Part shown: in pieces, positions 1 to 7,936 of the stretch
Position numbering within the stretch: position 1 is the stretch's first letter
Layout: every line of letters starts with the position of its first letter
DNA from: Planctomycetaceae bacterium
Lineage (GTDB): Bacteria > Planctomycetota > Planctomycetia > Planctomycetales > Planctomycetaceae
Reading direction: 5' to 3'
Assembly: GCA_028284145.1 (NCBI GenBank)
Contig: JANQSH010000192.1
Location: forward strand, 1 to 64,000
DNA: 64,000 nucleotides
Made by a program: the position numbers and the translations under genes
The notes under the pieces: generated by a model
What the model was told of the DNA's origin: nothing
Databases searched by the model: none
Seen by the model: the letters and a program-made list of their open reading frames with translations, nothing else

Positions 1-98
1 GCGTGTTACGCTCTTCCGTGGCGCGATGGACGCCGTTTGGTCTACAATTGCAGGCTCCCACGAGCGAAATCCGTCACACGAAAAGGTAAACTGCTCTA
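1..98 (+). mobile_element. MITE-like element, copy A (left end cut by window)
   Basis: This copy runs from the window edge to a TA at 97-98. It has the family layout in the orientation I call forward: a GCGTGTTACGCTC end, a conserved GCGCGATGGACG block, a central CTACAATTGCAG palindrome, a CGTCACACG-like block and a GTAAACTGCTC-TA end. The family is recognised by comparing the copies near 5.7, 11.1, 32.1, 42.9, 44.1, 45.8, 54.9 and 59.7 kb. The first bases (TAGA) lie outside the window. No coding potential is seen. Confidence 0.8.
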
Positions 99-406
99 TA
101 CGACCCGGTCGCCCCAGGAAAAGTATTGTGGTGGTCGGGCACCACCCGCTTGAGTATGGATTTCAATACCCTGGCCCTCATTCGCAAAATTGCCATATCC
201 CCGAAACTCAAACTATGTAATCGACACGATCACAATCTCCTGCCGCAAATATTGAGCAAGCGAAATCACACCGGCATCCCTGTCAAAGCATGGCGCGCCA
301 AGCGACGATATTAATCTGGCAGGGACATTGCGCCACGTTCCAGGGCAGCGGGTTTCTATCTCAAAATTGTCAGAACATCATACTCCTTTTTCATCCTTCC
401 ACAGCC
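99..406. other. intergenic stretch before the FtsQ-like gene
   Basis: About 300 bases between MITE copy A and the proposed GTG start at 407. Open frames here are short and resemble no family. The frame of the downstream gene is open back to 290, but the residues encoded before 407 look non-coding. No promoter or hairpin could be assigned with confidence. Confidence 0.5.
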
Positions 407-1378
407 GTGAGCAAAAAGAAAAAAAAGAAGAAAAAGTTGCAGGACGAACAGCGGGAATTCGCCGACGTCATGCGCGGGTTTCTCTTGCGCCCGAAAGTGA
501 TGCTGGGAATGGTAATGCTGATTGGACTTTCGACATTGCTGCCGATCATCAGCCAGTTGCTTCCCGAACTGAAGCAACGCGAAGAATACCGCGTCGCCGC
601 GCTGGATATACAAATCACCGAGCCACCCCGCTGGGTGCCGATTGATCTTGTTGCCGAGGTGATTGATCGGTCGGAACTGCCTGAAGAACTGTCGTTGCTG
701 GATTCGGAAATCACGAGCCAGGTTGGCGCAGCCTTTGGGGAGCATCCCTGGGTCAGATCGGTCCGGCATGTGGAGAAAAAAGCCGCCCGCGACGAGAAAA
801 CGGACGAGGATATTTCCACTTTGACCATCGATCTGGAATACCGGCGTCCTGTGGCCATGGTGCGTATGCCGCACGGACTTTATGCGGTCGATTCAGACGG
901 GTTCCTGTTGCCTTCGGAAGATTTCGCCGTGGGCGACACGAAACGATTTCCGCTGATCATCAATATTCAGCGTCCTCCTGTCGGTCAGGCGGGAGAATTC
1001 TGGGGCGATGTTGCCGTGCTGGGTGCTGCACGAATCGCGGAAGCGATCACACCTTATTGGCGTGCCTTCGACCTGACCGCCATTCGCATTCGCAATGCTG
1101 AAAAACGTGTCGAACACCCCAGTGATGTCATTTTTGAACTGATGACGAAAGAGGGAAGTTTCATTGTCTGGGGCCGAGCTCCCGGAACACGTCATCCGGG
1201 GGAACTGTCGGTTGCCCAGAAGATCGGTCGGTTGCAGAGATACCTCGAAGACTTCGGTGCTTTCGACAAACCGAACGGTCCTTACGAGATCGACATTCGA
1301 CACTGGCAGGAAATCGCCCGCCGTCCGATCCCAAGTTCGATCCGGTTTTCTGATCGGACCAGTCGCCCCCGCAATTGA
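407..1378 (+). CDS. FtsQ/DivIB-like POTRA-domain membrane protein
   Basis: The predicted protein (323 residues from GTG 407) has a lysine-rich cytoplasmic N-terminus (eight consecutive Lys), one membrane segment at about residues 25-45, and a periplasmic region. The pattern HPWVRSV, then EYRRPVAMV, then YAVDSDGFLLP is the signature order of FtsQ/DivIB proteins (POTRA strand, beta domain, 'vD..G..L'). FtsQ bridges early and late divisome proteins in most bacteria. GTG 407 is preferred over an in-frame ATG at 290 because the 39 extra residues lack any family character and GTG 407 gives the usual short basic tail; no clear Shine-Dalgarno sequence precedes it. The gene stands alone with no other division genes nearby. 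Homology rests on pattern recognition only, so the role in division is inferred. Confidence 0.65.
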   Translation: MSKKKKKKKKLQDEQREFADVMRGFLLRPKVMLGMVMLIGLSTLLPIISQLLPELKQREEYRVAALDIQITEPPRWVPIDLVAEVIDRSELPEELSLLDSEITSQVGAAFGEHPWVRSVRHVEKKAARDEKTDEDISTLTIDLEYRRPVAMVRMPHGLYAVDSDGFLLPSEDFAVGDTKRFPLIINIQRPPVGQAGEFWGDVAVLGAARIAEAITPYWRAFDLTAIRIRNAEKRVEHPSDVIFELMTKEGSFIVWGRAPGTRHPGELSVAQKIGRLQRYLEDFGAFDKPNGPYEIDIRHWQEIARRPIPSSIRFSDRTSRPRN

Positions 1379-1494
1379 AGTGGCTGATTGCTTACCGAAT
1401 CGCATCGCCAACTGGAAATCAACTATCACAACCATATCATTTTATTGCACCCTGGAATTTACCGTTTGGTGTACCACTCTGATGTTTCAGTTGA

Positions 1495-2430
1495 TCACAC
1501 GGTTGTTCCCAGCAGCAAATCAACCAGCGCCTCGGTCAACGGTAAACCGCAACGGTATTCAAATCCGAGAAACATCGGGCTGGGATTGGCTTCAAAGTAG
1601 TAGAACTCTCCGTCCGGTGTCATGCGGAAGTCAATGCCAGTCCAGACCAGTTCCAGCGAGTTGGCAATCTTCAGACAGGCCTCCGCGAGGTCGTCTGAAA
1701 TTTCGATCATTTGAATCTGCGGATCGGCATCGTCGCGGAAATCGAGTTTGTCGGTCAGCAGGACACAGGCGAGAATCCGCTCCCCCGCGACAAACACACG
1801 CACATCATGCCCGGGGATCTCCTGTTGAATTGTGACCGGTGCATACTGCAATACCTGTAGATGTTCTTCGGTGAGATGCTCGTCTTGCAGCCGGCGCGTG
1901 TGGGCGCCACCTTGCACCGGCTTGTAGATGCAACCACCCACCTCCGCCACGAATTCACGCACGGCAATCGGATCATTCGTATGCAACGTTGCCGGGATTC
2001 TCACGACCGGTTCCAGATTCAACCGTTTGATACGAGCCAAAGCGGCTGGTTTGGTCTGATGAATTTGAAACCCGTTCCAGCCATTGACCCAACGCGTTGG
2101 CATCTCGATCAACAAAGAATCAAACAGGCAGCGCGTGTCACTTGCGGCGAGTTCCGCCTGTTCTGCATTCGGCAGATCAGGATAGCTGCTGCCGAAATAA
2201 TTCCGCCAGTAAACACTTTCGATGTCGTCGAAGTGAACAGCCTTCTCTTCGCCCGGCAAGACCAGATGACCGCTCGTTCCCGGTTCAAAAGCGACCTGCA
2301 AGTCTTGAGGAAAGGCCTGCCCATCGAGCCATTCCACGCGCGCACCCCGAGCCGCCAATTGCTCGAAAACATGCATGGCATGTTCGTCGGACGCGTTCCC
2401 CAATATGAATACGTTTTTTTGGGCAGGCAA
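1495..2430 (-). CDS. MvdD-like ATP-grasp ligase (probable graspetide macrocyclase)
   Basis: This 311-residue protein has the MvdD/RimK-like layout: an N-terminal pre-ATP-grasp domain with YWRNYF, a linker QTKPAALARIKRL, the ATP-binding lobe with YKPVQGGAHTRRL and QQEIPGHDVRVFVAGE, and a C-terminal metal/ATP site GIDFRMTPDGEFYYFEANPS. Enzymes of this family make side-chain ester or amide links in ribosomal peptides (microviridin, plesiocin). It lies 46 bp downstream of, and on the same strand as, a protein carrying nine TTxxxxEE motifs, which is the plesiocin-type substrate motif. The start is TTG 2430, supported by an AAGGA sequence about 10 bases upstream; no better ATG is in frame. The family assignment is strong; the substrate is inferred from the neighbour. 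A role as a RimK-type glutamyl ligase is the main alternative. Confidence 0.85.
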   Translation of the reverse strand: MPAQKNVFILGNASDEHAMHVFEQLAARGARVEWLDGQAFPQDLQVAFEPGTSGHLVLPGEEKAVHFDDIESVYWRNYFGSSYPDLPNAEQAELAASDTRCLFDSLLIEMPTRWVNGWNGFQIHQTKPAALARIKRLNLEPVVRIPATLHTNDPIAVREFVAEVGGCIYKPVQGGAHTRRLQDEHLTEEHLQVLQYAPVTIQQEIPGHDVRVFVAGERILACVLLTDKLDFRDDADPQIQMIEISDDLAEACLKIANSLELVWTGIDFRMTPDGEFYYFEANPSPMFLGFEYRCGLPLTEALVDLLLGTTV

Positions 2431-2476
2431 TGGGAACAGGTCCTTCTACTTCAGACTGGCTGTCGAGAGAATGCGG

Positions 2477-3595
2477 CTACTTTGGCGTGCCGATGCCACC
2501 TTCTTCACCGATGGCCAACGTCGTGGGACGACGTGTTCCCGCCTCTTCCCCCAGAGCCTGCGTTGCAGGCAACGTGCCTCCCTCCTCGCCAAGTGCCTGT
2601 GTGGTGATGGTTCCTTCTTCACCCCTTGCACGTGTGGTAACGTTCCCCTCTTCACCACGAGCTTTGGTTGTGGGTTTCCCACCCTCTTCAGCTCCACTGA
2701 CAGTGGATGGTGCGGGCAGTTTCTTCCTGCGCGATTCCTGTCGTTCGATCGCTTTGAGTGAGGTTTCGTAATTGGGGTGCCCCTTCAATTTGGCCAATGC
2801 CGCCTTGACGCGATTATCAAACCCGTAAATGGGATCGAGCCGATCAGCTTTACGGTAAATACCCAGCGCGAGTGCAATCTTTCCCGCCTTGTAGTGGTTG
2901 TCTGCAAAACCGAGTTCCCTTGTGACCATGATCGTCACGCTTTGTTCCAGTTTCTTACGACGAGTATTGATGTCGCTGTAGAAGCCTTTCCTGTCATCGT
3001 CGAGTTTGCGGAGTTCGTCGAGATAGATAGCTGCATCCGACCAGTTTTTGCGGCCAAGGAGTTTGGTGGCTTCGGTGAGATTACTGTACGCCGCTCGCTT
3101 GATCGCCGCCCGCTCTGCCGGATTGCCTTTCCCCTGTTCACGGTTGATGTCAGTCGTCCCTTCCTCGCCGATTGCCTTCGTGGTCGCATTTCCTTCTTCA
3201 CCCAGGGCCTGGGTTGTGACGCCACCCTCTTCTCCAATTGCCTGAGTCGTTACGCCCTCTTCACCGACGGCTCTGGTCGTGACACTCCCTTCTTCACCCA
3301 GGGCTTTGGTGGTCAGCTTCCCGGTCTCGCCGACGTTGGTTGTCACTCCTCCGGTTTCTCCCAAACCCTGCGTCGGCAGTCCTGTCTCATTCAGACCGAG
3401 CGTCGGTTGTTGCGCAGTCGCAGCTTTGGCCAAACCTCCTGCAATGACACCCACCCCCGCTTTCAGAACCGTTTGCAGCGCATCGCGTCGCGAAGGAGAA
3501 TCTTCCGGCTTGGTATCCGGCAGCAGGAATTCTGAATTCCGGGAAGCATCGTCAGAACGGGTTTCTCGCAAAATGCCGCTGAAGGGATGTTGCAT
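2477..3595 (-). CDS. Tat-exported multi-core graspetide precursor with helical middle domain
   Basis: The 372-residue product has a twin-arginine signal (S35-R36-R37, hydrophobic stretch about 43-60, ATA-Q cleavage site near 61). Two blocks of short repeats flank a helical, TPR-like middle (about 157-293). The N-block (64-145) has three variants (PTLGLNET, PTQGLGET, TTNVGET) and five exact TTxxxxEE units: TTKALGEE, TTRAVGEE, TTQAIGEE, TTQALGEE, TTKAIGEE. The C-block (309-365) has TTKARGEE, TTRARGEE, TTQALGEE, the variant ATQALGEE, and TTLAIGEE. TTxxxxEE is the known core motif of plesiocin-type graspetides, where each Thr is esterified to a Glu. A GGAGG Shine-Dalgarno (3604-3608) sits 8 bases before ATG 3595. 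The ATP-grasp gene follows 46 bp downstream. Known precursors are short leader-core peptides; a long, Tat-exported, two-block protein is unusual. That it is modified is inferred, not shown. Confidence 0.8.
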   Translation of the reverse strand: MQHPFSGILRETRSDDASRNSEFLLPDTKPEDSPSRRDALQTVLKAGVGVIAGGLAKAATAQQPTLGLNETGLPTQGLGETGGVTTNVGETGKLTTKALGEEGSVTTRAVGEEGVTTQAIGEEGGVTTQALGEEGNATTKAIGEEGTTDINREQGKGNPAERAAIKRAAYSNLTEATKLLGRKNWSDAAIYLDELRKLDDDRKGFYSDINTRRKKLEQSVTIMVTRELGFADNHYKAGKIALALGIYRKADRLDPIYGFDNRVKAALAKLKGHPNYETSLKAIERQESRRKKLPAPSTVSGAEEGGKPTTKARGEEGNVTTRARGEEGTITTQALGEEGGTLPATQALGEEAGTRRPTTLAIGEEGGIGTPK

Positions 3596-3833
3596 TGCGC
3601 TTGCCTCCGAAACGAATAAAAACTCGTTTTCCGTGTGTTTCTATCTATGTGCGTACGAATGGCGTCAACTTAGCCGTGTACACATGACTGGCATTGTAAC
3701 GAAAGCCTCGCGGCTCGAGCACGAAATTTCTGTGAATCCAGAAAAATCTCGTTTCTGCAGTATTTCCGGGAACGATCAGAACCAGAAGCGATACCAGCAA
3801 ATTCAGCACAATGATTCCCCATCGACGACACTC

Positions 3834-5642
3834 TCAACCACACAACTGTAAAAACTGTTCGACTCTGGATGTGACGATGTCCATGCTGCGGTTCCAGAAA
3901 TCCGGCTCGCGTAAATCGTAGCCGAAACTCGATTGCATCGCGTCTTCGGTCTCCATGCAGCCAGTCGCAATCAGAAACTGCTGATACTTCCCGGCGAAAT
4001 CACCGCCCGACTCCCCTGCCAGAGAGTAGATACCGAGTGACAGCAGATAGCCGAACGCATACGGGAAGTTGTAAAACGGCACGCCCCGAATGTAGAAATG
4101 CAGCTTGGAGATCCAGAACTCCGGTGCGTAACCATTGTCATCCAGCCCATTCATGTAGGCATCTTTTTGAGCCTGCAGCATCAATTCAGAAAGTCGTTCG
4201 GGACTCAGTTCCCCTTCCCGCCGCTCCTGATAATAGCGATCCTCAAACAAAAACCGAGCGTGGATGTTCATCAGGAATGAAATCGAATCACACAGCATCT
4301 TGTCCAGCATGACCAGTTTCTGGTCATCACTTTCCGCCGTCTGCAGACGCCGCTCGCCCAGCACGGCTTCCGCAAATGTCGAAGCGGTTTCCGCCAGGTT
4401 CATAGGGTAATCCTGCAGCGCAAACGGCTGGTCAAGCAACACATGTGAGTGGTATGCGTGTCCCAGTTCGTGTGCGAGGACCGACATACTGTCAGGCGTG
4501 TCGATGTAAGTCATGAAGATCCGCGACTCTTTTCGGGTTGGCACACCTGCACAAAAACCACCCGGGCGTTTGTTGTCCCGATCTTTGGCTTCAATCCAGC
4601 GGTTCTCAATCGCCTTTTTCGCAAACTCACCAAAGTGCGGGCTGAATTCCTGACACGAATCGACCACCAGCGAACACCCTTTGTCATACGGAATCGTTTC
4701 CACGTCCGCATCGACGGCAGGCCAGGGCGCATCGATATCATACCAGGTCAGCTTTTCGAGTCCGAATTTCTTCGCCTTGGCGTTCATGAAGTCCAGCAGC
4801 ACATGCTTCCGCTCGGTGACGATCGACCACATCGTTTCCAGCGTCTGTCGCTGCAGCCGATTAAGGTGCAGCGGCATGACCAGATGGTCTTCCAGCCCGA
4901 GGTGCCGGACCTTCGTCAAGCGAGTGCCGGAGATATGATTCAAGGCATCCGCACAGATGTCGCCGATGCCGGTCCAGGCCTTTCGCCACGCGAAGTAGTT
5001 GTTCTCGCGAACCGCTCTTTGCGGGGAGTCAAACGTGATCTGTCCGGGTGATTTCTCAATAAGTTCCCCCTTCTCCATGACTGTGATCCGCATTTCGCCC
5101 GCCAGTCGATCGTACAATCGGCCCCAGGCCGAAATACCATCCACCGCGAGATCAGCCACCAGCAATTCCTGTTCGCGCGGCAATCGCAACGCAGCGGCAC
5201 GGCGACATTCCTCGAAATGAAATCGCCTTTCGGATAACCAACCGTCCGACGCGAGCAACGCTTCAAAACATTCGTCATCGGCCTGTTGCAATGCGAGCTC
5301 AACATTCGTCGCAATTTTCGCATGATGTGGCTGCAATGCTGAAAGCTGGCCTTCGAGTTTTTGAAACAGTTTCTCACCAGCATCCGCCGCCGAGTGACAA
5401 CCGATGAAGGCACTCAAACTCCAGGCTTCGGCATGGAGAGTCTCATTCTTTTTCAGAAAACCGAGCCAGGTTTCGTGCGACCTGGCATCACCGTCCAACG
5501 CCGGCAATGTGTCCGACTCTTCCGCCAGAGCAGTCAGTTCATTCCGATAGGCCTGAAATGTTTGCTGAAAGGTATCGGTCGAAGGGTGATCGTAGAGCGA
5601 GTCGAGATCCCACGATTGGTCAAGATTCGCGAACTGGTACAT
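3834..5642 (-). CDS. pepF: M3 family oligoendopeptidase F
   Basis: A 602-residue zinc metallopeptidase with the M3 motif HELGHAYH at about residues 391-398 and the downstream LAETASTFAEAVL segment that supplies the third zinc ligand (Glu near 418). Length and motif spacing fit PepF/oligoendopeptidase F, a cytoplasmic enzyme that cleaves short peptides. No signal peptide is seen. A GAGGA Shine-Dalgarno lies about 9 bases before ATG 5642. A MITE (copy B) begins only 24 bases upstream of the start codon, inside the leader. The graspetide-like precursor lies 238 bp downstream on the same strand, so this peptidase could take part in peptide processing. PepF genes are common housekeeping genes, however, so that link is weak. 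Confidence 0.93.
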   Translation of the reverse strand: MYQFANLDQSWDLDSLYDHPSTDTFQQTFQAYRNELTALAEESDTLPALDGDARSHETWLGFLKKNETLHAEAWSLSAFIGCHSAADAGEKLFQKLEGQLSALQPHHAKIATNVELALQQADDECFEALLASDGWLSERRFHFEECRRAAALRLPREQELLVADLAVDGISAWGRLYDRLAGEMRITVMEKGELIEKSPGQITFDSPQRAVRENNYFAWRKAWTGIGDICADALNHISGTRLTKVRHLGLEDHLVMPLHLNRLQRQTLETMWSIVTERKHVLLDFMNAKAKKFGLEKLTWYDIDAPWPAVDADVETIPYDKGCSLVVDSCQEFSPHFGEFAKKAIENRWIEAKDRDNKRPGGFCAGVPTRKESRIFMTYIDTPDSMSVLAHELGHAYHSHVLLDQPFALQDYPMNLAETASTFAEAVLGERRLQTAESDDQKLVMLDKMLCDSISFLMNIHARFLFEDRYYQERREGELSPERLSELMLQAQKDAYMNGLDDNGYAPEFWISKLHFYIRGVPFYNFPYAFGYLLSLGIYSLAGESGGDFAGKYQQFLIATGCMETEDAMQSSFGYDLREPDFWNRSMDIVTSRVEQFLQLCG

Positions 5643-5665
5643 GGTTGACTTTCCTCACATTAGAG

Positions 5666-5871
5666 TAGAGCAGCTTACCTTCTGGTGTGATGCCTCTGGC
5701 TCGCGGGAAACAATTGGACTGTCAAGACGAAAAGTTGGGTTTGATGAAGTTGCAAGCAACGACAACGGAGCGGGTTATGTTAATCCGCACCCAAAACAAA
5801 GCTTTGACAAGGCACTATGTTTACAGCTCAAACGACGCTCATCGCGCCACAGAAGAGCGTAATACGCTCTA
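5666..5871 (-). mobile_element. MITE-like element, copy B (with internal insert)
   Basis: The element runs from TA 5666-5667 (GAGCAGCTTACC end) to TA 5870-5871 (GCGTAATACGCTC end), reverse orientation. The first about 43 and last about 50 bases match the family. The middle holds roughly 110 extra bases of unrelated sequence in place of the usual central hairpin, making this copy 206 bp instead of about 102. It lies in the leader of the pepF gene. The 193 bases from 5872 to the ktrB start hold nothing I recognise. Confidence 0.8.
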
Positions 5872-6064
5872 AAGGCGTATAGGGCAAGGCAATCAGGTCA
5901 TTCTTCAAGATGCATGCCGACGAAGCATAACCGTTGATCGATATCCCCCTCGACCATCGTTGTGACGAATAGCTGCGCGCGGTGAATACTTGCTTGCGAA
6001 ATGAGTTACAGCGACTGAGAATAGAGCCTTGTTCCATGTGACTTCGCATAACAACCGAATTGCC

Positions 6065-7897
6065 ATGCCCGAAAAGTCCGGCGAGATCAACTCATTCACC
6101 GTGACCGACACGCTGTACCCCAATTGGGTTTGGCCGATGCGGACGGGTGAGTTGCTGGCCTTGTGGGTCGGGTGTACATTGACCATTCTCCGCCACGGCT
6201 TGCGAACCAGTGTGAACATTTACGCCGAACTTGGTTTTGCGATCGTTGTTACCATGCTGCTGATGACAGTTGGCTTCGGTCTGCGTTATTTGTGGAGTCT
6301 CGCGCGTCCCAGTTTTCGTCATCAGCATCGCGCGATGCTGATATTGATTGCCGTCTGGTCACTGGGTGTGGTGGGCATCGGAATCTTCGGCCCAATACCG
6401 GGAACGACAACAGCCGGAACGATTGCCGATCGATCCGAAGCCATTTTTCTCTGGTCGGAATTCGCGGTCGTTCTGGCAGCGGGCATCTCGATGGTCCGCA
6501 TCATCCGCCGAGCCGCAACACAAGGGTGGGACCCTGCGTTGGTTGTCGTCGTCTCGTTCCTGATTCTGATTGGGATTGGCACATTGCTGCTGCTGCTGCC
6601 CCGCGCTCAGGCGGAACATTTGTTGGACACTCCGCTGAAAGATCGGGCCATCGTCGCGCTGTTCACCTCCACTTCTGCGACCTGTGTCACCGGGTTGACA
6701 GTCGTCCCGACAGCCGAGTATTGGACCCGCTTCGGTCAAGTGGTCATCCTCTGCCTGTTCCAGATCGGCGGGCTGGGCATCATGACGTTCGGTGCATTTT
6801 TCGCCATCGCCACTGGTGAGAACCTGCAGGTCAAAGAGAGCGTCACCTTTCGCGACCTGTTGGAGTCGGAAGGATTGGGCGATGTCACGCGGCTGGTGAA
6901 AAGCATCATCATTTTCACTCTTATTTGCGAACTCGTCGGGGCCTGGACGATCTCCGGGTTATGGTCCGATTTGCCATTGGGAGAACAGATCTTCCAAAGC
7001 CTGTTTCATTCCGTCTCCGCATTCTGTAATGCCGGGTTCACACTCACCGGAAACAGTTTCGTTGGCATGGGTATGCGTTGGCAAATCTGGGGTGGGGCCG
7101 CCGGATTGATCATTCTGGGCGGACTTGGTTTTGCCGTGTTGTACAACGTGATGCTGGTCTCCAGTTCCCGGTTTCGCAATTATCAGCCGAATCCGTTGTT
7201 TCATTTGCCCAGGCAACGCGCGAGGTTAACGCTTTCTTCCAGGCTGATCCTGTTGACAACGTTTTTCCTTCTGGCCAGTGGCACACTTGGCTATTACCTG
7301 CTGGAAACGTTGAACGAACCAAAGCAGCAGCCACTCGGTCCGCAACTCTGCGAAGCCTGGTTTCAGTCGGTGACGTTTCGGACGGCTGGTTTCAACACAG
7401 TCGATCACGTCGATTTACATCCCGCGACGAAACTGTTCGCCATCGGTTTAATGTTCATCGGCGCTTCGCCCGGCTCAACCGGCGGCGGAGTCAAGACGAT
7501 CTGTTTTGCTCTGGCAGTGCTGGCGGTGATTTCCGTCATGCGTGGTCGTGACCGTGTCGAAGTCTTCGGGCGAGCCATTCACGCCAGTTTGATCAACCGT
7601 GCGGTGACGATGTTCACGCTCGGCATTGCTGTGGTGATGATCACAACATTGTTACTGGTAACGTTCGAAAACCAGCCGACCCGTTTTCTGGATTTGATGT
7701 TTGAGGCGACCAGTGCATTTGCGACAGTCGGCGTTTCGACCAGTGTCACGCCCGAATTGTCCTTGCCTTCGAAATGGGTGGTCATCGTGACGATGTTTCT
7801 GGGCCGTGTCGGGCCAATGACATTGATGCTGGCCCTCAGTCGTCGTTCGACGAACGCCCGGTATGAATACCCTTACGAGCGGGTCACGCTGGGTTGA
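6065..7897 (+). CDS. ktrB: KtrB/TrkH-family potassium uptake channel subunit
   Basis: A polytopic membrane protein of 610 residues (from ATG 6065) with four pore-loop segments that carry the selectivity-filter glycines: CVTGL (about residue 207), FCNAGF (320), FRTAGFN (438) and FATVGVS (553). This fourfold M1-P-M2 layout defines the TrkH/TrkG/KtrB superfamily; the two to three extra N-terminal membrane segments resemble longer KtrB/TrkH forms. A TTG at 6029 and a GTG at 6038 are in frame upstream, but ATG 6065 gives the more natural N-terminus. The regulatory subunit KtrA follows 39 bp downstream, so the two form a K+ uptake operon, which in this family is usually Na+-driven or ATP-gated. Confidence 0.92.
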   Translation: MPEKSGEINSFTVTDTLYPNWVWPMRTGELLALWVGCTLTILRHGLRTSVNIYAELGFAIVVTMLLMTVGFGLRYLWSLARPSFRHQHRAMLILIAVWSLGVVGIGIFGPIPGTTTAGTIADRSEAIFLWSEFAVVLAAGISMVRIIRRAATQGWDPALVVVVSFLILIGIGTLLLLLPRAQAEHLLDTPLKDRAIVALFTSTSATCVTGLTVVPTAEYWTRFGQVVILCLFQIGGLGIMTFGAFFAIATGENLQVKESVTFRDLLESEGLGDVTRLVKSIIIFTLICELVGAWTISGLWSDLPLGEQIFQSLFHSVSAFCNAGFTLTGNSFVGMGMRWQIWGGAAGLIILGGLGFAVLYNVMLVSSSRFRNYQPNPLFHLPRQRARLTLSSRLILLTTFFLLASGTLGYYLLETLNEPKQQPLGPQLCEAWFQSVTFRTAGFNTVDHVDLHPATKLFAIGLMFIGASPGSTGGGVKTICFALAVLAVISVMRGRDRVEVFGRAIHASLINRAVTMFTLGIAVVMITTLLLVTFENQPTRFLDLMFEATSAFATVGVSTSVTPELSLPSKWVVIVTMFLGRVGPMTLMLALSRRSTNARYEYPYERVTLG

Positions 7898-7936
7898 GAT
7901 ATTGTTGATTCCACTTGACAAAAGAGAGATAAAACC

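Noticed and set aside
2480-3430. Short regularly spaced DNA repeats that could suggest a CRISPR array or minisatellite
   Set aside because: The repeats keep a reading frame, vary mostly at third codon positions and encode TTxxxxEE units on the minus strand, with uneven spacing and a non-repeated middle of over 400 bases.
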